A DNA stretch of 64,000 nt, from contig JBBHKE010001960.1 of NCBI GenBank assembly GCA_037447655.1, forward strand, positions 75,647 to 139,646, written 5' to 3'. The notes under the pieces were generated by a model that worked only from the letters and a program-made list of their open reading frames with translations, ran no database searches and was not told the DNA's origin. The DNA comes from Zygnema cylindricum. Lineage: Eukaryota > Streptophyta > Zygnematophyceae > Zygnematales > Zygnemataceae. Of the stretch, positions 12,101 through 24,419 are shown piece by piece (the first letter of the stretch is position 1; the number at the start of each line of letters is the position of its first letter). The position numbers and the translations under genes are program-made.

Positions 12101-15034
12101 GGAAGGACTAGCAAAAAGGGAACGTGAACCCTCTCTACCGCTCAAGCTTGAAGTGGTGTTAGATATCCATACAATTAATGCTGGAAAAAGCATGATATTA
12201 AGGATCAAAAAAGAAAAGTTGGAAGACTATTCGCCTCAAAACCATTGCTTCAACCTTACATGATACTGCAGCAAGAGTGACAGCCTTGGGGATTACAGCC
12301 TCCTACCTCCCTGGGTGGTAGTCTATTGTTGTTGAAAAGTGTTTGACAGTGACCCCACAATGCCAGACGTTCTTCCCTGTCATCCCACAGGAGATCCTTG
12401 CAATCCTCCACCAAATTTTCGGCCTGTCCCACCAATAAACAAGAAAACTTTAAGTCCATCATTCCTTTCCCTTTTGCCCATCTTTTCAGCACATTAAATG
12501 GCTTGCTTCCAGCTGAACAAATCCCACATTATCTTTTTGCCAATACCTGTGATAGAGTAACATATATTTGCGCAGGCATGACTGCCTCTCTGTCAAGATT
12601 TGTCGCCCAGGTTCTTGCCTGATCCCATTGTCGAGCCTTCACCAATCCCTTCAGAAGTTCCTGTTCACTATCATCTCCTAACTCCCTTCTTACAGCTTCC
12701 GGAAGCGAGTTTGTTAACTGCAAAGCTAGATATCGTTTTCGAAACTCCCCTGCGGCTACTCCTCCATCTGCAAAATCTGCAGAAGCCAGCAAATCTAGAA
12801 GAGCCATACGTTCGTAGGAAGTTTTGCTTCTCGCCAATTGAGCTTCTGCGGCAGCCACAGCTGCTGCTGTTATCCATGGAGCCTGTCCTTCCTCCTTAAG
12901 TTGTCCACAAAATCGCCGAAGTTGCTGTGCAGCTTCCATGATCCTTGTTTGCGAAAACGCCTATGGTAACCAACCAGACATCCATAAAGAGCCTGTCATC
13001 TTTCTATCAAAAGAGTACACATAAACATAAACGATCTGCATATGCTCTTTCATTGAATGTGTGAGGTACGGCAAAGGCTCCACAGAAATTGCGAAAGCAG
13101 CTATATATATGTATATGTACATACATATATGTATATATACATATATATATGTATATAAACATACATATATGTATATATATATACACCAGCGGTATTTCTC
13201 TCTTACCTGCAAAAATCGGATAAAATGTAACAGTGGTGATGAGGGCATGAAAAGCTCAAAGCCCCGCAATAAAGGCAGAAAACATTGCTGTTGGCACAAT
13301 ATTCCGACTAGCGTTGCCACTGATTCGTGCCTTCCTCCATCTTCTCTTCGTAAATTCTCCTCTTCGCTTATCAGGCCAGGCTCAGAAGATCGAGCCGAAG
13401 AAACAGTAGGAGAGGAAAAATCCCCACTTCCACTTCGTCTACGGCGTTTTGCAGGACGGCCATCAAAAGTACACAAGGAAATGCTACTATCTGAAACCAA
13501 GGCATGTACTTCATGTGTCCGATTGAGAGCCTCCACTGCTCGTCCTACGGCAGAGGCAGCTCCTAGGGCTGCCTCGCCTCCCTTCACTGCCACAGTAATT
13601 CTGTACCCCACGAGGAATGAGTTTGACTTAGAAACCATCTGACCAGAGAAATTTCAGATGCAATGGCACATAGAACAAAAGGTGGACTCGGATAAAAAAT
13701 TGAGCAGCTGGAAAGCAATCTGATAGTGTAGTGCTACCACCACTTAAAATCCCAACTCAGCGACGCACAAATGTTTAGCACTATTGAAGTTGAGATCACC
13801 TTAATTCTCTTGTGCTACTTTTTTGATCATGAAGCACAAAATAGTGTGAATAATCATTAATTGCCTACATGCTGTCTCGTCGGCCAAATGAAAAATGATA
13901 TTAGTAGTTCGACAATAAATTTTTTTTTACTTCAATAGAGATGACCGGTGTTACCTTGAAGGAATCGCAGTCAACAAATAAGATGTAAAGCAATACAGAA
14001 ATAAACGCCAGCAAAGCCAAAATGCATTGTCGTTATTCGCCTATATTAGTACAGTATCTAACCGCATTGCATCCAATAGAGCGTCAAACACTCCTACAGA
14101 CCGTTTTGCATCCGTTTTAATACGCAAGAATCTCCAAGAATTGCTAAAACACCTTCTGCGTGCAACAGAACCAAGGCTAGGTGAAAGCTCGTTGAACAAG
14201 AAAAAACGACAAAGCAAAGAAAACCCACCTGGCGGCAGTGATGTCCAGCCATACAGCGAGGCAACTTAGAGGAGGGGCATCAGAATAACACGATGCAAGA
14301 ACCGCCACAAGGGGCCATCGACATTCCTGAGCTCTCTCCAACAATTCCTTCCCAGGCTGAGGCAAAGAGGCACATTCAGCCAATAAAGCGAATAATTCCC
14401 CTTGCTGTGCTGCTGTACGGATATCAGAAGGAGGAGAGGTAGAGGTAGTTGCTTGTGGCCCCATGGTCATTGTTTCCATGTTCCGCAAAACTATTTGGAC
14501 ATGGCTACGGACAGCCATATCTGTAAAAGCCTGTCCTGCCTGCATATAAAAGGGCAAAAAAAGTTTAAGGGATAATAAAACGTCTAAGAAGGAAGCTGGA
14601 GAGCCATTAAAATGTCCCAAAAAAAACAAGTTGAACTGCCTAAACAAGTCTAAGCTCGAGATCTGCAGATCAGCGGACACTTTGACATAGTCAATCGACG
14701 AATTTCTCTAGAAAGTTACAAGTGGTGTAAACAGACAGAGAGAGCCTACAGTCACGTAGACCCAATATTAATACACTCCACATGGAAGACCATTGCCATG
14801 GCTCCCGTAAAAAAAAATGGCTTCCTGGAGAAACAGAGATCTGTGACCCACCAACTTACCAAGGCCACTAAATCTTCAGCCGGGAAAGACTCTGCCTGCG
14901 CCTCTGCCAAAAATCCCACCTGCATCCAAATGCTCATGCTATCAATAGATGTTTTCAATAAGGTTCAGTCAAGTCAATGTCGATACAAAATTTGAATAAT
15001 CCTTTGTACTGTCAAAAAAGATTGACGAAGTGAG

Positions 15035-15117
<83 letters not shown>

Positions 15118-18100
15118 TGGAGAAGTGTCATTTTTTTTTGGATACTGTCTTTTTTGTTGGATTACAATTGATCTACTGTCGGAGACGTCGTAGTGAAGAA
15201 ACTCACCCAGTCATTATCTTGTGCTAAAAGGCGGAGATATAAATCGGAGGGAGGCAAACCGTGGGCCCGACAGAAAGCCGTCACAAGAGCCCATCTTTGA
15301 CTAACACCATGTTGACAGGCACGAAGTCGAGCTCCATCCCCACTACCCCTCCTCAACCACATTCCTAAACCCGAGCTTCCCAACTCTCCCATAGTTGACG
15401 CCGAGCTCTCAAGAACCGCCTTCTCTAATTGATGGAGTACTCCCAAAACTGCCCCACTACTATGACTTGAGGTACTTTCTTCTTTTGTCAAGTTCACCCT
15501 TGCATAATGGACGGCTAAGGCGTGTGCCAGTGGTCCTGTCCCTTCTCCCTGTCCTTGTTTTCCTCGTAACTTTTGCTTATTTGCTTCTGTAATGACTTGC
15601 AAAGCTGCTACAGTAGTGCGTAGTTGAAGGCTGTGGCTCCAAAGCCCACAAAGCTCAAGAAGTACAACTGTAGCTGCTACAACACGGACTGATGAGAAGT
15701 GACTGAGGGCCAAGGGCATCACCTGTTTGCCAAGTACAGCCAAGTACAGTCATCAGTAGACTTAGACAGGTACAAATATTGTCCTACGATGAAGAGCCAA
15801 ACGGCACGAAAAAAGAAACAAAATGGTAACGATTTTCCATCAGAGGTCCTCCTACCTCGTTCTCAATAACTAACTAATCAGAGACGAGGGTGTGCCTGAG
15901 ACCGCCTAATCCATCGAAACTGATGCTGAAAAGCAATGATAACCACAAATTCCTGGTCAAACAGAGAGCAAGGCCTTACTGATGCTACAAGCTGTTGTTG
16001 TTCATTAGATGTAAGTGAAGACATCAAATTCTGTGACACATTCGTTCCCGGTTCTCCTCGAGAGGATCGCATTTGAAGAAAGGCATCAAAAGCCGCTAAA
16101 GGACGTGCCCGACGCACAAAGTGTTCCAGACTCCTTCCAGCACCCTCCTGCCCTCCAACCCTCTCCCACGCCAACCCACAACTTAAGTTTCAGAACACCA
16201 GCACTCCTCTTTCCCCAATTCACTCCTCTTTCCCCAATTTTATCGCCACCTTGGCAACTTCCCGTGACACATATCAATTACCCAGTTCCACTTCCTCACA
16301 CGACTCTCATCCTCGTATCCTAACATCCGATCCCACTCTTGGTTCTCACCTCCGACTGGTGGACATAAAGATCTTGACGTATTGCTTCCGAAGCTGTGTT
16401 CTCCCACGTCTGGACCAAAGCTCGAACCAATACGAGCTCTGCTGCCCTGGCGGCAGACTCTCCCGAGGCCGCCTCCGCTACAGCCACCGCTACAGCCGCC
16501 TCCCCACTGCTCCCTCCGGCACTGCCGTCAGCCACACCAGGCACTCCCTGCCCAAGAAACGTCACTCACAACATTTAGTGTGGGTGTTAAGGACGACTTT
16601 ACTTTTGTACTTTTGTGTACTGAGGTTAAGGAGCTCTTGAAAGAACGTTTAACCTGGCATTCCCTGCCAATGATGCATCACTCACAATATAAAGCGTGGG
16701 CAAAAAGAACGAGTTTACATCTCCCTGCCAATGATACACCACTTACAACACTTACTGTTGACATTAAGAACAGGTTTACAATCGTAATACCCAGGAAAAG
16801 AACTCTTGCTAGCAAGTTTTATGTCTGTGTTACCAATGTGAAGCCTTTGTTAACAAGTTTGTACATCTCTAACCCTCAAGAGTTTTAAACAGACCACTCA
16901 CAAAAAGAGCTGTTTTTTAAACCCAAATTTACATTTTTGAACAAATAGAACGTAGTAAATGCTCTATAGGTACATTTGAAGCACCAATCAAATTTTATGT
17001 CAACTCCAGTCCGTATTTACACACATTTTGCAAGAAATACATTTATGAGATGCACTGTAAAGTGGAATTCAATGTTCCTAATTAACGTGGACAATGATGG
17101 TGCCCACGTAGCGTGTCAGGCAGGAGAGAAGATGGGGAATAATTTGAGAGCAAAGGAAAGGGGGTGGAGTACAGAAACCAGAGGCGTAGTAAGGGATTGA
17201 AATAGGCTTGCATACCTGAATGGAGAGGGAGAGAAGAGTACGGAGTGCCCTAGGTTGTGGCCGAGCTAGCATGAGAAGAAGGGAGGCGTCTCCATTTGCA
17301 GAAGAAAACAAAGACTCCCTCCAATGAAGATAGGATGCGAAGGCAGCCTTGCCAGGCTGGAGACTACTTCCTGTGCAAGAAAAAAAAAATATATATATAT
17401 ATATCTCAAGTAAACAATGGAAAATCTAATGTCTCTAAGAATAATATAAGAAAAATACATCAATAAGACAAAACACCCACATCAAGGGCAGAAAAAAAAA
17501 AGTTACCAGAAGTTGTCACCAATTGCTGCTGCTCGTGATACGGCATCGCCAAAAGAGATACTGTATTGGAAAGTGCCCTCCACAATGTAGGAAAGCTCCA
17601 TTGCAAAGCTCCATGGAGGCTCTCAAGAGCACATTGCCATGGCTGGAGCCTCGAAGGGGAGGTCGCTGCGGTAAAAAGGCAATATTGTGGAGGTACTGGA
17701 GCATGGACAAGAGTGGCCAAAGCAGCAAATTCCTCTCTTGAGTCAGCCATAGCCTGGACTGTCCCAGGACTGTTGGGTCCCATAACAATTTTTGCGTTAA
17801 ATAAGGAAGCTTCTAGAAGACCCCCTGGAGCTCGAAGAGCCACCAACCACTGTGCCCAGTCACAGTTTTCCTGCAAGTTTCCAAACGCCATGTGCTATCA
17901 AAAACACACAGTGCCGAGAAAAAAACCATAAATTCCTTTTTGGTGGGCATTTTATTATTTTTTTTGACCTTAACCTGAAGCTGCTAAAATTTTGAGTGGA
18001 CAACTACACTGCCCATTGCTATTGTGCAAAGAAATAACTAGAGAAATGCGGAATTAGAATGTATAATACTTTAGTTTAGGGAGACGTGGCAACTTGTAGT

Positions 18101-21100
18101 CCACTCCTTAAACAGTGTTATTAACATTAATTCGTGATTTCTGGTCAAAAAAAAAACCGCAGCCAAAATAAGTGTTAATAACACTAATAACCATAGGCAG
18201 TGTAATTACCACAGAGGTCAATAATGGAGTGAGGTCCTCTGAATGGTAGGGCTCCAATCCAATTCCATGATGGTCAAGGTATAACTGAAGACCATGTGGT
18301 AAGTCTTGACGACAGAGATGCTTCACAAAAAGTGACTGCAAATCTATCTGCTGTGCCCTCCCTCCTGGGCAGCCTCGGACTACACCTGCCCCAGCTAGTA
18401 CCTCCACTAGCTTTGATGGATCTTCAAACGAGTCGTCCAGAAAAACAAGATGTTGAACAAGGCGTCTCTCGATATTTCTCTTCATCAAAGTGGTGAGTAA
18501 AACATCACCTGGAAGCTGTACCACGCGGACTCCCTTCAGTAACGTGGTGAGCAAATTCCCCGTTGCTGGATTATGTGGAGATTCTTGTGGAGATTCTCTT
18601 TCAATGGTCGAGTCCGGAGCAGGATGTTCTCTCCAGTTATTACTACAAAGGAGATCGGTGTTTCGCGTCGCAGAATAAGGCAATAGGTCAAGAAGTTGGG
18701 CAACTTCTGGCCAATCGTGGTGCGCCAAATGAAAGCTCATACGTGCCACCCAGGATGCATGCGGCCACGAAGGTACCTGCTCTAAATGGACCTGCCGAAA
18801 AAAATCCCTTAATAGACATGTCAGTTTTGACATAAAACGACACCGTTCAACACTGATATTCTGTGGATTATTTTCGAAAGTTCTGACTACCTGTTTGCAC
18901 TTTCTACAGGCACCAGAAAGCAAGCAGTTCCCTGAATGAGACCTACCCTCTGAAGAGTTATGGAATCCCACATCTGAACCCAGCAAGCTGCCACACACAG
19001 ATACGCTCCTCCATTATCCTCGGAACCAGATTCAGGTTTGCTTTTGCTCTTTTCCGCGACTGAGCCCCATGTTGGGCCCACAGTGCCTTCGACCTCACCA
19101 CATGTCACGTAATATTCTCCGTATTGAATCTCAGGCAGTTCGTTAAAATCCTCCCCCTTTCTTCTCCTGTATGTTGCAACAAACCTGCTACTTGGGTATA
19201 TGCGCTGAAGCACCCACAGAATCAGTCACGCAGAATCAGCTGCCAGATGTGTCAGTATCAGAGAGAGACTTTAAAAAAACAGACGGATAGAAACAGAGAT
19301 GGAGACAGAGACGGAGATGGAGACAGAGACGGAGATGGAGAGAGACAGATGAAGACAGAGACGGAGATAGAGACAGAGACGGAGATGGAGATGGAGACAG
19401 AGACAGAGATGGAGACAGAGACGGAGAGAAAGGTAAAAAGCTAGCAAGGAACAATAACACGTGAAAAACCATTGCCAAAAGACACGATGTCAAGGAATTT
19501 GGTACAATTTGATATAAAAGCTCCCCTTACTTCTAATACAGCGATAGTCCGCAGTAAGTCAGTGTCACTTTGTGACAAATGTCCTAAAAGCTGCAACTGA
19601 TTGGCTGCCTGGGCTCGAAGACTTCGCTCCAAAGTCCCCAGTCCGAGATCTCTCAGAGCTGCCCCTACGTCCTCTCCCAGTCTTCGCAGAGCTTCCACCG
19701 CTGTGTCAGCACGGCCCTGTAGAGAAGATAAGGCAAAAAAAAAAATGCCGATCAATTTAGTATTCGTCTTTCAAGCTTGATGCCGACAGCTTTGGATTGC
19801 CGAATGATGTTTTAAGGCGAAATCACCTTGCAAAGGAGGTCATAGACTATCCCCCGTCCAATGGACCGCAACTCGTCAAACACAGAAGTAGAAACACCCA
19901 TTGTCATCTTTCCCTCTGGACTTTTCTGGGTGCGGAGTTTTTGCAGATGAACACTTGCTAAAGCAATTCGACCAGTTCGAAGGGCATCCTTCACCACCGT
20001 TTCCACACTACATTGTTTTTTCCTCCAACGAGAAAGCATCTCTCCTGGTGTTTCGGAACTCCCTTGCCCAAGGCTGGATCTAACAGCGACTTGTAAGTCT
20101 GGTGGAATTGACAAAGCATACTTGTTGTCAATGGATGAGCTTGCAATTTCTTTGGGCAATTCTGGTGTAGGCTCTGCAAGCTGTGGTACCACCTGCAGAG
20201 AAGTTTCCTGCAGAAGCACATTCTCAAGAAAACGCATCGTTATCCTCAACATACGTCATCCTGCAAATTTCAAATATGAAGATTATGGATGAATGGATGT
20301 AGTCAACTGAATAGTGACGCAAGACATGGACTGGCTGTCTGTCTGGTTGTTAAAACCCGTGGACTTCCGTCAGAACTCACGCCCTTGCAATTGAGAAAGA
20401 AGGGGTCAGGAGAAATTGAGATGGTGAAACTAAGTGTCAGAGGAGGATATTTGAGCAGTTCACCTGCTCAGTGACATCTTCTTGATGACTTCCAGTACTT
20501 GCAGTAAGATGAAATTTCGCTTGCAAACCTCGGAGAACTTCGACATAATGTGCAACTTCCACTAAGTGTCTGCTGCTCCACATAGCCTCCTTATGAGATT
20601 CTGCTGCCACATGGGATTTTTTCGCATGTATTTTCATTATTTGCCTCCGAACTACAGCTGTAGCAAACTGTATTGCCATTCTCAAAAGCCTGGATAGGAG
20701 CAAGCCGGCCAACAGGCAAGAGGGTAAATAAAAAAAAGGGAGAACGCACTCTGGAAGGCTTCAGTCTAAAAAAGCATATAGTCTAGAGCAACAAGGTTCA
20801 AATATTGAGAGATGTCCAAAAAATTGGAGCACATTTGGTCCAAAGGACAACTTTCATGTGGGTGGATAAACAAAAGAAATGATTTAAGATGTCCGTAGTG
20901 AAAGTCATACAGTATAGCAATAGGCAGAGGTTTATAAGGGCTTAAATTGAGTCTTTTAACGAAAACACAAAAAGTGCCTTGGAACATGTCGAAGAAGAGG
21001 AAGTAGAAAATTAAGCCAGTACCTCATGCTGAGCATGATGCAAGTTATTGACAAAAAAAACGTGTCTTTGGAACAATGGAATTCAATACTTCAACCAGAA

Positions 21101-24100
21101 TGAATGCAAACATAGTTACATATGATACTTTAACAGAGAACTAATGCAAAGGTGCTTACTTGGTGACCATCTTGAGCTTGGTCTCACCGGAATTCGTTAC
21201 TTTAACCAGAAAGAATGCAAACTAATTTGTTAATTTAACAGCGAACTGATGCAATACTTGAGGGCCATCTTGAGCTTAGTCTCAATAGAATTCAATACTT
21301 TAACCAGAATGAATGCAAACATACTTATACTTTAACAGAGAAAAAATGCAAAGGCACGTACTTGGTGGCCATCCTGAGCTTAGTCTCACTGTGTTGCCTT
21401 AGACATTCCAGTGCTGCAAAGAGAAGGCGTTGCAGGGCAGCCAACGCTATTTCTGGACTGCTGTCCTCCTGCAATGCCTGCACCGCCCTGCAAATCCACT
21501 GCCCTCTGATGCAGGCAAACGACTAGGGGGGGGAAAAAATTAAGCCTACAGCTTTTGCAGAACCATGCCACAACTTCGGCCTTGCTCCATAAGTTCAGTG
21601 GCTGTAACATGCCATCTTCATAGATTTGCTAGTCTCTATAAAAGTATTTTACATCAGAAGTCTTGCTTGGTTGTGGATCCACATGGATGCAGGTTACGTA
21701 TTCAAAAACAAATTCTGACTACCCAATGCTCACCTTTGAATATCAGGCATGCTTTGCGAAAGGCCCAGAGCAAGTTCAAGACGATGCAGTTGCAAAGCCT
21801 GCAAGCTCCAGCCTTTTACAACTCCCCATGGGCAGCCTGAGGAAGTCCAGCCATGACCGCGTAATGCAGCTTGGGCCAGCTATGACATCTCTACACATGC
21901 CTATGAGCAAATCTCAGCAATGAAGGAGGTAAGCTATCAAGAGATGACTCGCTTCTACTTGAATGGAGTCATTGACGATCAACCATGAGACTGTCTGAAG
22001 CATGACAAAAGGTCCGTGATCCTAATACTACTGGGCGCATGGCAAATGTTTGTGTCCTGACCACAAAAGGTTGCTTGGGCATAGTACATCCTCCAGTCGC
22101 AAGAAAAATTCTTTGAAGACAAGCCCATTTGATTGCTTCACAAAGTGAGTGCCAAAAGAAGGCTGACGCAGACAAAAGGACGTAACCAATCAAAATTTCC
22201 ATTGGCCCAGAGGAACAGACAGTAATGCATACCGTTGATGATGCATAGGTGAAGCGCTTTTTCTATCCCCTCGGTGACATATGCATTTTCCAGCACTGCC
22301 AACTCCCATGGGTTTAAACCAGCAAGATTTCCTGTGCTTAATGGCTGTGTCTCGAGAAATAACGCTGTCAACAACGGTGAGGTCTTGTGCAAGTATGGAC
22401 CTTGCGAAGGGCATAATGAAGGAAGAAGGACATACAGGCCAGTAGCTGATAGCAAATGAAGGCAGCCCTGAGCCGAAAATATAGCGACAATTGAAGAGAA
22501 ATTGCGAGTACAGCTGCTGGCATTAAGGTGGAGCCCGTGCCAAGTTAACATAATATCACCATTTGATTTCCTATAAGCAAAGGTTATTCCGGCTTCTTGA
22601 GTGCCCATACCAGGATTCATTGCTAGAGAAATGGAAGAAATACATTTTTCCGAGGGAAGGATGACTCTCCTATACTGGTTTCTCTGCTGGTGTCGCTCGT
22701 TATGCAACTCGTCCTTCATCATGGCTCCCTGACTGACATGGGGACAAAAACCACTCTGTCCAAGATCTTTCACACGTTTCGTTTCTGCTGCTTTTCCTTT
22801 TTCAACCGGCCTGTCTTGAGGCATCCAATCATGAGGCAGTTCTCGATCAGAGATAACTTTTCCAATCGGATCTCCTGCAATGGCCCAAACAGTGTCATTC
22901 TGCTCTTTTTCATGCAGTCCGTATATTTTAGTATTATCCTTTGATATTCTGTAAGTCTCCTCGAGCCCCTCAGGATGATGAAGAAAGTATTGTGAAGTTT
23001 CGGCGAAACAGATGAGGCCATTGTCTGTTGCTGTAACTATCCTATGGCAATCCGTACTAACAGCAAGAGATGAATATGATAAGTCTGATAAACTGCAATA
23101 CAATGGAAAGTCTAAAAAGCCGATACGGTTGCCAGAATCGACAGACCAAATGTACACTTGACCACTGGTGAAAAGGCCAAAAAATAGTTGGTCTGTAAGA
23201 GAAAAGCTGGTCCACCATTCTGAGGGAGGTGGTTCTTGACCTTGTCCTTGTTTTAAAATGCTTTCTTTACCTGAAAGAGTAGCCCATGCCTCCAAACTGA
23301 TTTTTTTTTCCTGCCATTCTAAACCCCAGGGATGCACCTTTGCAAAAACGACAAAACTGCCATTTAAAGGTTTTTGTAACCTCAGTGAAACTTCTGATAC
23401 TGTAATGCACCCCAAATGACAGTTGGATGGAGAACTTAACAGTTTTAATACATGGTTGCTAACGTCACCAGTGTTAGATTCTACACTAACTTCCGATGAT
23501 GATGACAAAAAAAGTTTTTTGTATGCTTGAGATGATGTTGGCAGCATGAAAGCTACGCATTTTCTTGAAAGAGGATTCTTAACCGGCCAATTTAATATCA
23601 TTTGATACCCTTTTCCTGAAGATTTCACCAAACTGAGATCATGTACCCACTCCAACTCCCATTCCAGCTGACTGCCCCCACGGATTCCTGTTCCGGGGAT
23701 CGTTTCTTCTTCTTTCGAGAAAGAAAAAAAAGCATACACGGCTAAACCATGACTACCAGACACAAACAAAAGTTCTTCAAAAGGAGCTCTCCCTCCAGAG
23801 TGGAGAGAAGAATCTCCATCCTGAGCACAGGCCCATGCAAGGGAGTACACGTTGTGACAATCTGTTACAGGCCAGAGACATTTGGAGGGTGCGGGATGAG
23901 AGAGAGTGTGAACCCAAGGGGGTCCTTGGGGAAGAAAGAGAGAGAGGAGGCGGCGGGAAGGGGAGAGCATAGCCGAGGGAAAGGCGGGAGGAGAGGAAGG
24001 AGGAGGGGAGGAAGGGGAAGGAGGAGAGGAAGGGGAAGGAGGAGAGGGAGGGAAGAGAGAACAGCCATGGTGGGAGGATTCCCAGCGATGTAGAGAGACA

Positions 24101-24117
24101 GCTTGTAAGCCTGCCAT
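6108..24117 (-). CDS. SPG11: Spatacsin (SPG11-like), complete, 24 coding exons
   Basis: A large scaffold protein; the animal homologue works with spastizin/AP-5 in lysosome reformation, and the plant role is little known. Exons 5'-3': 22233-24117, 21734-21812, 21362-21505, 20464-20689, 19827-20207, 19531-19716, 18947-19204, 18210-18791, 17507-17870, 17216-17370, 16350-16547, 15980-16147, 15207-15722, 14860-14919, 14229-14539, 13207-13600, 12547-12960, 12307-12423, 10527-10648, 9577-10285, 8754-9008, 8210-8383, 7416-7745, 6108-6872. All junctions are GT-AG; the lengths sum to 8,793 nt, one open frame of about 2,930 residues. Start ATG 24115-24117 begins MAGLQAVSLHRWE, like plant N-termini. The last exon is the Spatacsin_C domain (WAPVLW-like WTPVLWAQLL, ELAQLYRAEV, RVPDTAGPLILRRGHGG, end MPLM). 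Exon 1 has a Pro/Ser-rich insert near residues 20-50. The acceptor of exon 20 could instead be 10270, and that of exon 5 20192. The family call is firm; individual small exons are slightly less so. Confidence 0.93.
8171..8226 (-). repeat. Duplicated splice donor of spatacsin exon 22
   Basis: The exon 22 donor context (CATCTTGTCAG then GTGTATTTC on the minus strand) is followed by a second near-copy (CATCTTGCCAG then GTGTACTTT). The two GT sites are 29 nt apart, so use of the second would shift the frame. The first keeps the frame with exon 23 and was used in the model. Confidence 0.75.
9380..9558. repeat. Fragment of TATCGG-rich hAT-like element in intron 20
   Basis: This intronic segment is dense in GATATATCG/TATCGGCG words and ends in TATACAACACTA. 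The same vocabulary and a near-identical end (GATACACAACACTA) occur in the element at 51246-52139. The left terminus was not found, so it is probably a truncated copy. Confidence 0.5.
10380..10522. repeat. (GA)n microsatellite abutting the exon 19 donor
   Basis: A purine-rich plus strand made of GAGAGG/GAGA units ends only a few bases before the exon 19 donor (GT at 10525-10526 on the minus strand), so the first about 145 nt of that intron are almost pure pyrimidine in the transcript. Confidence 0.85.
11754..11976. mobile_element. Probable decayed TA-flanked MITE in intron 18
   Basis: Begins TACGCTGTGTATCGCTACTAGCGTTAATG and ends CATTAACACAGTGTAA, partial inverted termini similar to the CACCGnnnATCGnnATTAGCG termini seen at 52140, 53555 and 61960. 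The right terminus lacks part of the inverted repeat. The rest of the intron (10649-12306) shows nothing recognisable. Confidence 0.4.
13098..13191. repeat. (TA/TACA)n microsatellite in intron 16
   Basis: Alternating TATATA/TACATA units form a self-complementary tract starting about 15 nt downstream of the exon 16 donor in the direction of transcription. It could form a hairpin in the pre-mRNA next to the donor; no function is known. Confidence 0.85.
15037..15113. repeat. (GA)n microsatellite in intron 13
   Basis: An almost uninterrupted GA dinucleotide run lies within the intron between exons 13 and 14 of the spatacsin gene. Confidence 0.95.
18110..18208. mobile_element. Small MITE-like segment at the exon 8 donor
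   Basis: On the minus strand it starts about at the exon 8 donor and reads TACACTGCCTATGGTTATTAG, resembling the MITE termini of the window; the other end has an inverted TTATTAACATTAA. Part of its core resembles sequence near 2785-2815. If real, a MITE sits directly at a splice donor. Weak call. Confidence 0.35.
19278..19435. repeat. GAGACA/GAGATG minisatellite in intron 6
   Basis: Imperfect hexamer array (GAGACA, GAGATG, GAGACG) on the plus strand, within the intron between exons 6 and 7 of spatacsin. Confidence 0.9.
21075..21390 (-). repeat. Three tandem copies of the exon 3 end plus donor
   Basis: Units at about 21075-21188, 21189-21286 and 21287-21390 each contain, on the minus strand, a GAGACTAAGCTCA-like exon end, a GATGGCC/GTC segment and AA-GT donor, followed by the same intron start (AATGCAAAC, GTTAAAGTATTGAATTC-like). 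The unit nearest the exon (donor GT at 21360-21361) is in the coding model; the others lie in intron 3 and keep plausible donors (AA-GTATTG, AA-GTAAGC). This is a local duplication of an exon-intron boundary. Confidence 0.8.
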
Positions 24118-24129
24118 GGAGAACAGGAG

Positions 24130-24365
24130 GACACGTGGCAGATTGTTAGCTCAAGACGGTTACCCGCTGGTAAAGAAGCTGTCCGATGACATGTGGCGCC
24201 CTCTCTGAAAGCCACGTGGCTGTATCCTAAATGCTTCAAAAAGCCACGTATCCAGCAGACTCTGCCGATGAAAAGACTTGTGTAACCGCCAGGTGGCACA
24301 ACTACGAATTTCCGAGGGGCTTGTAGAGCTGGCGAGATTACGAACTCCTTTAGGCACCACGTGTC
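24130..24365. promoter_or_regulatory. G-box cluster upstream of spatacsin
   Basis: Three CACGTG palindromes lie at about 24132-24137, 24213-24218 and 24358-24363, with further near-matches (CCACGTATCC, AGGTGGCAC) between them, all within 250 bp of the ATG. G-boxes bind bZIP and bHLH factors in plants. Whether this is promoter or 5' UTR cannot be told without a transcript. Confidence 0.45.
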
Positions 24366-24419
24366 CTTCGCACGGATGCCGGTTGAAAAACTGGAGTATG
24401 GGTGGACCATCGTTTCCAT

